Made by a program: the position numbers and the translations under genes
In this document: positions 1 through 8,269 of the stretch, in pieces
Layout: every line of letters starts with the position of its first letter
How positions within the stretch are numbered: position 1 is the stretch's first letter
Assembly: GCA_002751075.1 (NCBI GenBank)
Contig: NAOQ01001007.1
Location: 1-10,702, forward strand
DNA length: 10,702 nt
From: Ichthyophonus hoferi
Taxonomy: Eukaryota; Opisthokonta; Ichthyosporea; Ichthyophonida; Ichthyophonidae
Direction of reading: 5' to 3'
Notes under the pieces: generated by a model
What the model was told of the DNA's origin: nothing
What the model saw: the letters and a program-made list of their open reading frames with translations, nothing else
Database searches by the model: none

Positions 1-290
1 ATATTTTTATTATTAAACAAGTTAGCAGGACTTGCCATAGGCAGGATATCTAAGGCATGTCCTATATCTTATCAGGACCTTAAAATTTTCGACCCGAATG
101 GCTTAATATATAAATAGTTTTAGGTTCTCTGCCATAGGCTGGTTCAATTTTGATCGATATCTTGGGTTACATATGCTATAGTAATTGCTAATAATATGAA
201 ATGATTGTGGCTATATATATAAAATACTTGAATTAATTAAATATTCCTGTTTTAACACTCCCCTTTGGCCTAGGCAAATCATTTCACATA
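1..290 (-). mobile_element. Probable end of a Copia-like LTR element fossil, cut by the window edge
   Basis: Read on the minus strand, a purine tract AAAGGGGAG (266 down to 258) is followed at once by TGTTAAAACAGG (from 257 down). This is the usual join between a polypurine tract and the start of a 3' LTR. The sequence from 257 to 1 would be LTR: it is AT-rich, has TATA-like stretches, and has AATAATAAA near position 10. The other end of the LTR is not seen and probably lies outside the window. Just inside the tract the minus strand can be read as a short tail resembling the C-terminal ends of some Copia polyproteins, but this is too short to prove the family. It looks old and broken. An ordinary AT-rich spacer with a chance purine tract is the alternative. 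Confidence 0.4.
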
Positions 291-1200
291 GGGAATAAAA
301 GAATATATAAAGAACCTTAACATAGTTACTACTTAGCTGTAGGCTTGTCGCTTACTAAATGAGCTAGGTAGTTCCTTATGTCATTTAGAAGTGACTGTGG
401 CATGGCACCCAACGTTAAAAAAAAACCGATTATAGTTCACCAAACTGTACGTTTAATGTTTCTGTTCGCTCTGGCTTTGGCTCTGGCTTTGGCTCTGGCT
501 ATTGATATAATAATATTATTTATTATCTGTTAGAAGTAGGATTGTCAGATCATATATAGAGAATACACGCAGGAACACAAATAATGAGGGGAGAGAATAC
601 TCAAACTAAAGGATTGCACACAAATTTTAGTGTGACAAACATTTATAATAATAAAACAATATCTAACTTTATGAAGCGAACAATGACTTTAATACTACCT
701 TACTCTTAACACCGTCAGGATCAAAAGAATTGTGTTTTGGTCAAGAAGAATTTTTTTATAACCAGCGAAGCAAAGTTGATTAATTCACTAATATCTGAAG
801 TTATCCCAAGGTAGTTAGCCACTGGCGGCGGTAGAAACAAACAAGTACAAAAGCAAAACAAAACGGATAATAAAGGGGGGGCACTTCATACTATATCATA
901 ATACGACCTTGATATATATCCTTTTAGGAAACCGCGTACTTGCCTGTTCCTTCTTTGCCTTTATTTCACTCAAATTTTCTACAAAGTTATAGCAACTTTG
1001 AACAAATGCTTTTTAAAAAAACTATCAAATAGCAAAGAAAAAGCCACATAATCTAAACCCAATTAAAAATGGCGACAAAGTCCTAGATTAAATTCCCCAA
1101 TCTAACTAGTACAACATTCTTAATTGGGCACATTTATTACATTAAAACCAGACCTCTACAGCATGTAATTGGCCAAAGTTCTGGTAGCCATTAACCCATT
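291..1200. other. AT-rich spacer, no gene recognised
   Basis: No ORF of convincing length or recognisable protein is seen on either strand. The stretch holds the 12-bp tandem repeat at 468-500, a run of seven G at about 885, and several A-runs. Some of its left part may be further internal remnant of the minus-strand LTR fossil at 1-290, but I could not recognise conserved motifs. The last 50 bases before 1207 include ATTGG at about 1168, a reverse CCAAT box, which could belong to the promoter of the secreted-protein gene. Confidence 0.5.
468..500. repeat. 12-bp tandem repeat, about 2.75 copies
   Basis: The unit GCTCTGGCTTTG is repeated at 468-479 and 80-91 of the next line (480-491), then continues as GCTCTGGCT to 500. 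It is much richer in G+C than its surroundings. Read on the minus strand it would give alternating Glu-Pro-Lys-Pro, but no ORF of useful length surrounds it, so I treat it as a non-coding minisatellite. Confidence 0.8.
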
Positions 1201-1206
1201 GGCACC

Positions 1207-1216
1207 ATATATAAAT
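1207..1216 (+). promoter_or_regulatory. TATA box of the secreted cysteine-rich protein gene
   Basis: The sequence ATATATAAATAGG around 1207-1218 is a good TATA box. It lies about 70 bases before the ATG at 1279, which would place transcription start near 1237-1245 and give a 5' UTR of about 35-40 nt. A reverse CCAAT (ATTGG) lies about 40 bases further upstream. Confidence 0.6.
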
Positions 1217-1278
1217 AGGTGTAAAATAAAACAAAGCTGAACAAGTGTATACACCTGGTTAAAATAACTGTGACAAGA

Positions 1279-1626
1279 ATGATTGCTCTTTGCCTTTTGG
1301 TTTTGTTTTTTGCTGTTTTCGCGACCATGTGTGGCAAAATGGTGGAAGTGTGCATATATCATGATCCGGACTGTAATGGTCCTAAAGAATGCATAATGAA
1401 GGAAATTTATTCATGCTTAACGTACATATCTTCTTATGGGACCGTTTCTTTTAGTGTAGGCTGGAAAAAACCTCCGGATTGCGACTGGATTTTTGGTTTG
1501 TACCGCTATACAGGTGACAAGTGTTTCAATGCAGAACCAAGACCAGCAGTTGAGGGACCACGTCTTACCTGTCTAGGTCCTATTGCTGAAGGGGTGAAGG
1601 GAAAGATATGGGTAACGATAGACTAG
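1279..1626 (+). CDS. Small secreted cysteine-rich protein of unknown function, intronless
   Basis: This 115-residue protein starts at ATG 1279, which has A at -3. The frame is open upstream only to a GTG at 1270, which is unlikely as a eukaryotic start. Residues 2-16 form a strongly hydrophobic stretch (IALCLLVLFFAVFA) typical of a signal peptide, with cleavage likely near Ala15-Thr16. The predicted mature chain has eight cysteines at 18, 25, 32, 38, 46, 68, 82 and 98, enough for four disulfides. The pattern PDC-x13-C occurs twice (32/46 and 68/82), exactly 36 residues apart, which suggests an internal duplication. No N-x-S/T glycosylation site and no membrane segment follow the signal. TATA box, ORF and AATAAA are all present at normal spacing, so this looks like a complete live gene. 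I do not recognise a family. It is probably extracellular, but its function cannot be read from sequence. Confidence 0.7.
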   Translation: MIALCLLVLFFAVFATMCGKMVEVCIYHDPDCNGPKECIMKEIYSCLTYISSYGTVSFSVGWKKPPDCDWIFGLYRYTGDKCFNAEPRPAVEGPRLTCLGPIAEGVKGKIWVTID

Positions 1627-1692
1627 TCTTCAGATACAGATACCAATATATCCGAGAGCAACGAAGACGATTACGATAAGACAGTGTGTATG

Positions 1693-1698
1693 AATAAA
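1693..1698 (+). terminator. Polyadenylation signal AATAAA of the secreted-protein gene
   Basis: AATAAA lies 67 bases after the TAG stop that ends at 1626. With the TATA box at 1207 it brackets a transcription unit of roughly 480 bases. A GT-rich element expected downstream is not clear. Confidence 0.55.
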
Positions 1699-1796
1699 GA
1701 TAAAAGGCGACAAGTATAAATATAATCTGCAATCAGTAATTAATAAGGGCCACCCCGGCCATTCACACATACAGTCTGCTGACAAGGTTACGAAGT

Positions 1797-1960
1797 GTTA
1801 ATGTTAGTACGCAGTTCTCTGACGTTTGAACGGGTGAAACAGCTGAACATTAATTATAGTATATAAGTGCTAACGGTAAATAAGATATTACAATAACAAT
1901 GTGATTGTTGTATATATGCAAAACATTATGTGTATTATGAGCACTAACATTAAATGGTGA
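1797..1960 (-). repeat. Diverged protein-like repeat, copy A (broken)
   Basis: Positions 1797-1903 align without gaps to 9739-9845, about 74 of 107 bases identical by hand count. Similarity continues more weakly to about 1960, apparently with a gap of one codon. Differences on the minus strand favour synonymous positions, and shared words include HIVIV, SENC and LTL. That suggests both copies descend from one protein-coding sequence on that strand. Copy A is no longer an open frame and is best read as a fossil. The family is unknown: mobile element or host gene family are both possible. Confidence 0.6.
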
Positions 1961-2279
1961 CAGTAGTTATTATCTACATTGTAATATAACACCTCTTACT
2001 GATTGTACATACTGTGCTATAAGTACTATCGCGCCTATATAAACTAAAGTAAGAATTATCCCTTTAGTAATAGCTGAGTATAACTGTAATAGACATCTAG
2101 AGATAGAGCTAACACACATGTCTGTCTCTATATTGCTTTCTATAGAAAGTAGATCAAACTAATTTGTTATTGCTGACGCTAGTACAAAAATATCAATGAT
2201 TGATTACGAAAGACAATTGGAGATCCCGAGGAACTATGGAATAGTCAACAAAACTCCCACAGATTCTTGTAGACCCAAA

Positions 2280-3260
2280 TGTTAGAGCATATGTAATCCG
2301 TTATAATGGTTTCTTATTTAGGTATTTACTTATATTAGAATATAGTATTCTATTTATTTATTATCTGCTATTAATTATGTAATAGAAAGTATATATAAAA
2401 CCTATGTACCTAGACTCAGGGGGAAACCATATTATGCGGCTTACAAGTGTTTTACTATAGGCATTAGAATAAAGGAAAGGTGATCAAACGCAAAGCCCAC
2501 CTGGTAACGCAGAGTTTGATGCAACTAAAGGACATTAAGGTTTTCAAGATCAGCTCCTCAGTGACCTCTTTGCCACCCTCTGAGTCCTCCTAAGCATTGC
2601 AGCAGTAAGAGTCTGTTACATTACCCAGCGGAATGTTACTGGCGCCTACTTTTATGTATATTTGAAAACTCTGGTGTGTATGGATAGTGATCATCCTGAT
2701 ATAGTTTGCTGCCTCAAATACAGCCTATATGGCCTGCTTGAAAACTTACTTCTCTGGGATAAGCTTTTGGATGTATTTTTAAAAGCCATTCACATGTACC
2801 CTACAGAGAAAGATGTGTCCCAAGAAAAAAATAAATTCCTATGCCTGTATATTTGTGTAGACGATTTATTGGTGGTTTCTAAAGATATCAAAAGGAAGAA
2901 TGCTTTCATCAAGGCCGTTACCAAGATGTTTCCTACCAATAACTGTGGGTTCCCAGCAGTTTTCCTAGGTGATACAATTGTACAAAGATCTGAAGGCAGT
3001 ATCAAGCTCTCCCAATATGGATACATCCAGGAGCTGTAATATTATATAGCTAGCAAAGCAGAAGGGGTAATACACAGTTAAATCCTGCCCAAGCATGTAA
3101 AATATATAGGTGACTCGATTAGGAAGCAACCATGTTGTGTCATGACCTACCAGAGCATTATCAATTGCCTATTATGGATTCTTCTGCATATCCTGGACGG
3201 CTTCCTTGCTCTGGTCATGCAGGGTCAACAGAATCAGTAGCTGCCACGTCCCATTCAATG
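2280..3260 (+). mobile_element. Copia (Ty1-like) LTR retrotransposon fossil with part of the reverse transcriptase
   Basis: An open stretch at about 2640-3039 reads as the middle of a Copia reverse transcriptase. It has the DPDHPDIVC-like lead (here SDHPDIVCCLK), then KYSLYGL (family form KKSLYGL), then the catalytic block ICVDDLLVV (family YVDD). FLGDTIVQR and YGYIQEL follow in the usual order. Beyond 3040, to about 3260, the Copia continuation is still faintly readable. Upstream, 2280-2455 begins TGTTAGAG, holds a TATA-like TATATAAAA at about 2392, and is followed at 2502-2514 by TGGTAACGCAGAG. The last resembles a primer-binding site for initiator tRNA-Met, so this could be the 5' LTR and leader. 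Most of the element (gag, integrase, 3' end) is not seen. The element is old and clearly broken in many places. Confidence 0.75.
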
Positions 3261-3935
3261 CCGCATGGATGTAATCCAATTATGCCATAATTTCTTTACT
3301 TTTTAATAATATGATAATATGTACAGCACTTATCCCAGTGTATTGTTGTATTTGATTGTACGCAAGGATCATAGATCAGGTGTTAATCAAATCTTATCAA
3401 AGCTTGGATCAAAATCCCATTTGATCAATTATGACCTTGACCAATATATTAATATATTAATCACGCCATTATAATTCAAATCACAATTGGCCGATACCAG
3501 ACCTAAAAATTCTTGTAATGAATTAATATTAAATTCAGTCACCATGAATCAATAAGCCGATATTAATTAATCAGCAATCAATCAGAGGAATGCGGATAAA
3601 AATCCTCACCGATGAGAGTATGGTTCATAAGAAATATCAGAATAAAATAAAGATACTTAATTCTTTAAAAATCAAACCAATTAATTGCTAGCTTAATTAG
3701 ACGTTCACTTAGGCAAACCAATAGATCCATAGTAGCTTCACCATTGATACAAAATAACCGCTGCTATATTTAATATCTTCTATCTAGTTATCTTTATCTT
3801 AACATGTAGTCCATATATTGTGTAGTCGCCTAATTTATCAAAAAAAAAAAAAAAAATAGAAGCCAATAAAGGCTATAATTAAAAACTAACAGCACTAGCA
3901 AACCCAATAATAATTTTACTATTAATATTTATGAT
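3261..3935. other. AT-rich spacer, no gene recognised
   Basis: No ORF, RNA gene or conserved motif is seen between the Copia fossil and the 3' flank of the YIF1 homologue. The stretch is rich in TTAAT/ATTAA words, has the self-complementary ATATTAATATATTAAT near 3446, and has a run of 17 A at 3840-3856. A short retroposon using the A-run as its tail is possible, but I see no target-site duplication or RNA polymerase III box. Confidence 0.5.
3840..3856 (+). repeat. Run of 17 A
   Basis: An unbroken A tract follows TTATC and precedes TAGAAGCC. It may be simple slippage or the tail of a degraded retroposon; nothing upstream allows a choice. Confidence 0.8.
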
Positions 3936-3939
3936 AGAT

Positions 3940-3945
3940 TTTATT
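3940..3945 (-). terminator. Candidate polyadenylation signal of the YIF1 homologue
   Basis: TTTATT on the plus strand is AATAAA on the minus strand, about 190 bases after the YIF1 stop at 4136. It is the nearest perfect hexamer downstream of the gene. In such AT-rich DNA the match could be by chance. Confidence 0.35.
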
Positions 3946-4135
3946 ATGATGCAAACAAAACATAACATCAGATTATTTGCTATACTATATTATAATATAA
4001 CATAATAAAATATAATTAGTCCTCCAAGTGTATGACCTCGTCAGCTTGCATTGCATTGACCAATAATATAATACCAGAGATAGTAGAGAGGAATCAAATG
4101 TCTGTTAGCCAATGCAATTGTTATGATTATTATTA

Positions 4136-7100
4136 CTATAAGCTAGTGAGCCAATATGCTAGAACAGGCTGCAACAAGGCGACAAGGAAAATAAAATAAT
4201 TCCTCTTCATGCTACTGGACGTGTAGTGAGTAGTGTCTCCCTCAGGCTGTACTACAAAGGCTAAGGTACGCATCTATGGAAAGGGAGAGGGAGAGAGAGG
4301 TAGGGCAGGGAGAAAGAAAGAGAGAAATAAGCACATCTACCTGGTTAGAGCAAGTTATAGTTATAGCACTAGTGTAATGCAATGTTATCCTATACATACT
4401 GTCATGTTATATGACAGTTTGGCTTGGTTTATTATATTTCTATTACATAGTGCCATATCACGCACGCCGCCACACAACAGTGCATTAGGTAGGTATAGTG
4501 GAAATAGAATAGCATTAATAAAACGGTACAACAAGATATGATTGCTATTGCTATAGTTACAATTACTAATACTAATGCTATAACTATCATCCATCTAGCT
4601 GTAGAAAGGGCACATATGGTAACTATAGTAACTATGATAACTATGGTAAAAGCTGGATAAAGAAAGAAAAAGAGGGAAAGAAAAAGAGGGAAAGAAAAAG
4701 AAACAATAAAACGTACCAGAACAAAGCATACACAGACCCCGGTATAGGCTAGGGAGGCATAATAGGCCCTAGATCCTCCAATGATAAATGAAGCTAAGGC
4801 CACAATCATCCTAGAGATGATTTAATATCAAGAGTAATATATTGGATGATAAGTTAGCAGCCTTGATTGATCAATAGATAGCCGACATATAATTGGATCT
4901 ATGTCATGATCCTGATCGTTAAAAAGATCTAGCTACTATACATAGAGAGTTAAGCATTTTAAACAGCCATAAATAAATTCACGTACATCCTGATTGAGTC
5001 TAACTAATAATAATATTATAATTAGGCTAAATTATTGCCACTATGCTAAATCAATAATATTAATGCATTATAATATAAAAGGATGATGATAGGAGAGACT
5101 ATATATTGGTATTAGTATTAGTATTAGGTTAAATTAACCCTAGTATCATGCGTATGCAAGTATATATACACACATCCATACTATACCATACCATCTATAC
5201 TATACTATCCCATCTATACCATATCGTACTATATCATACAATGCCGTACCTTAACTATATCATACCATACCCCACCACACTGACCCTTACATACCCAATA
5301 TACTTGTAGCTGCAGTAGGCTATAAGGTCCAGCACATTATTATCGGAACCCACGTTCATAATATAGAACCCCATCATAATCACACCAATCTCAAGGGCCA
5401 ACCATGCTAAGGTAGAACTGGCCACCATGCCTAGCTTCTCAGGGGCAAAACTGAGGGAAACACAGAAAGGAAGGGATAATTAGTGTGCTACAGAGTACAA
5501 TGTAGTGTAATATAGTAACATATTATAACATTGCATTGGAGTATAATCTAATACAGGATATTATAATATACCCCTACACACTGTATTTAAACAACACAAT
5601 ACAAAAAGGATCCCTTTGCACCTCTCATCGTCTATCCAATTAAATTACATCCATCCATCCACACACACATGTATGACAGCTGTCCAATGCATTATATTGT
5701 ATTATACTACAATGTATATTCTTTTTACAATATAATACAGCAATCTATTATTAAATTTATACTACAATGACACTAGAATACAACTATATGATGCAGAGAT
5801 TCAATCCCATTACATTGCTACTTTTAATACATTTATACGTACGCTTTCGTATGGCCATAATACACTCCAGCCACTAGAATATAGGTGACAAAGGCCATAG
5901 CTGTAAGATGATTGGCGGGTAAGCTCACAGTTATAAAGAGTATATGCACCTTGTATGTATAGTGTAAGTGATATGGGTGTGTGTATAGTTAGCTACACAG
6001 TATACAATAATAGAGAATGATAGAATACAATAAAATATACTACAATATACCTGGTATATATAGGTCAGGGGCATTAATATCATCTCTAGGTGGTAGATAG
6101 AAGGGGGTACCATCATTATTGCCCTGTTGACGCCTTTGCCAATTCTAGGGATCAAAAAAAGTAAGATGAATCGTGGTGGTGGTATAAAGGGTGTGAGAGA
6201 GGTGAAAAAGATAATTATATGGTATATATGTACTAATAATATATAAATATATAACTAGGTAGATACATAAAGGTACACATACATGCATACATACAAATAT
6301 ACATAAATACATACATAGCATAACTACATAAGCACACCAATAAATGCACTATTACATACATTACCTTATGCCTCCAAGGGAAGACCAGGATAAGCAGTTT
6401 ATTAAGAACATAGGAATTATTAACATTGAAATAATATTTCACACGGGATACACCATGCTCCACCTGTTACACCCCACCCCAATAGGTTAGATTGGATTGG
6501 ATTAGTGTGTTATCATTGTATGCTTATTTTCTTTGTTTCTGTTTATTAATGACTGGTATGTGTGATATGGGTGGGATGATATGTAAAATAATAATGAAGA
6601 ATAATAACAATCGCAATAACAATAATAAATAATAATAAATAACAATATACAAAAACACAATACAATATACACCAATACCATAGTATAGTAGTAGAACAAT
6701 ATGCAATAACACAAACAATATTAACCAACATTATAATATAGCAATATAACACTGAAGTAACAATCTACCCACCAACTCTTTCTTCTCCTGAAACTCAGCA
6801 CCAGCCACAACATTACTTGCAAATCCACTTAGCAATGGGTTATTAACCAAATTCATAAACTGATTACTGTCATATGCCCCACTCATTGGGGCCATACCAG
6901 GCTGACCTTTAGAAGGTTGCTGATTATGTGGTATCTGTTGATGTGGTTGCTGTTGGTGTTGGGGGTGGGAGAGGTGGGAGGAGTTCCCATACATCATATC
7001 ATTTCCTTCCCCTGCCATATACCCTCCTACCCCCTCATTGGAAGGCCACATACCTCCCTGGTTTTTACCATGCAGTTGCTGGTGTTGGTGTGATGGCGTA

Positions 7101-7807
7101 GGTCCGAGCATGGCTGTATATAATATGATATAGTTATTATACTAGGTACTATACTAGTTACTATTCCAATCTCTAATGAAATCAAGAATAGAATTCTACG
7201 TAGTCACCCTGTCTGGTGTTTTAATAAACTCAAAATCATGCCTTTATGCTTACTATAATATCATACTATATAATAATGAATTTTCAGCCACTCAACGTAT
7301 AGTGCTAAAATTAAAAAATCTAAGTGCTGCGCTCTTTTGTATGGGTACATTCTCCTCCCAATCTTTTTATCATATCATTTTAATTAGAAGGTGTTACGCA
7401 AACCCGCCAATGATATGTAACATGTAAAGAGTATAAGTATAAACGTATGTGAAATCCTTCTGTCCCATCGTACTTGTAAATAGACCGTAAGGCATAGTAA
7501 ACACTATGATTCACACAATAACCAATTAATTAATAAATAAACACCAGTATAACTATACTATTGGGTGGTATAGTGATGGAATGCCATAGATTGATAGATT
7601 GATATATATCTGGTTGCTCTTGTTACCTTCATAGTAGACCTAGGGTAGCAATGAAATTACACAAAAATACATAACAGTGCATTACATTGCAATCCATTAC
7701 ACTATATATATATCCTTCCTACACTACTCTATACCCCTCTCTCTCACCTCCTACCTCCCCCATAGTTCTGTCCTCGTCCCTGGGTATATCCTGGTTGAGA
7801 GTACATC

Positions 7808-7862
<55 letters not shown>

Positions 7863-8237
7863 GGGGATAACCAGGACGACCCTGATCAAGTTGGCCAGGT
7901 AGAGAGGGATTGGCAGGGGCCACATAGCCAAAATCATCTAGAAATGGTATAATTAGGTTCGTTAGGGTATGATGTGAATTATGGCATGGTATGATATGGT
8001 TATATATTAACCAGTCTGCTCAGACTAAACTAATCATCCAGAAGATATATATGTTCGTGATTATGTATGTATGTCTATATATAGGCATATGAGGTTAGTA
8101 TTACATCTATATTCCACAGAGAGTAACGTGCCAAATATATATATAATTGTTAAAGGGACATGTGTACTATATCCACATTAACGTTTATGTAAATACAAGT
8201 TCACACCGTAGATGACCATAAACCATACACTGCACCC

Positions 8238-8269
<32 letters not shown>

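Noticed and set aside
197-287. Inverted repeat GAAATGATT / AATCATTTC considered as ends of a small DNA transposon
   Set aside because: Only 9 bp, no target-site duplication, and it straddles the more convincing LTR start and polypurine tract.
1270-1278. GTG codon as the start of the secreted protein, giving three more residues
   Set aside because: GTG is rarely used as a eukaryotic start; the ATG at 1279 has A at -3 and lets the signal peptide begin at once.
1156-1362. Minus-strand ORF of 68 codons over the secreted-protein start
   Set aside because: It is antisense to the TATA box and signal peptide of a better-supported gene.
2790-3026. Minus-strand ORF of 78 codons
   Set aside because: It is antisense to the recognisable Copia reverse transcriptase block.
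4233-4541. Plus-strand ORF of 102 codons and overlapping minus-strand ORFs in 4385-4809
   Set aside because: The plus-strand one is antisense to exon 9 and intron 8 with a purine-repeat bias. The minus-strand ones are exon 8 read through into intron 8, or pure intron.
5171-5275. Regular short repeats considered as a CRISPR array or satellite
   Set aside because: The units are 5-10 bases and degenerate, with no constant spacers; it is an intronic microsatellite in a eukaryotic gene.
6502-6752. Three overlapping minus-strand ORFs rich in Tyr, Leu and Ile that look like membrane helices
   Set aside because: They come from the AAT/AAC microsatellite in intron 3 and have no family resemblance.
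7176-7427. An 83-codon plus-strand ORF inside intron 2
   Set aside because: No domain, no promoter or splice support, and this length is not rare by chance; kept only as a note under intron 2.
7677-7952. Plus-strand ORFs with long poly-Val or poly-Leu and a minus-strand ORF with poly-Asn
   Set aside because: They are other frames of the CAA repeat in exon 2 of the YIF1 homologue; only the Gln frame fits flanking exon phases and composition.
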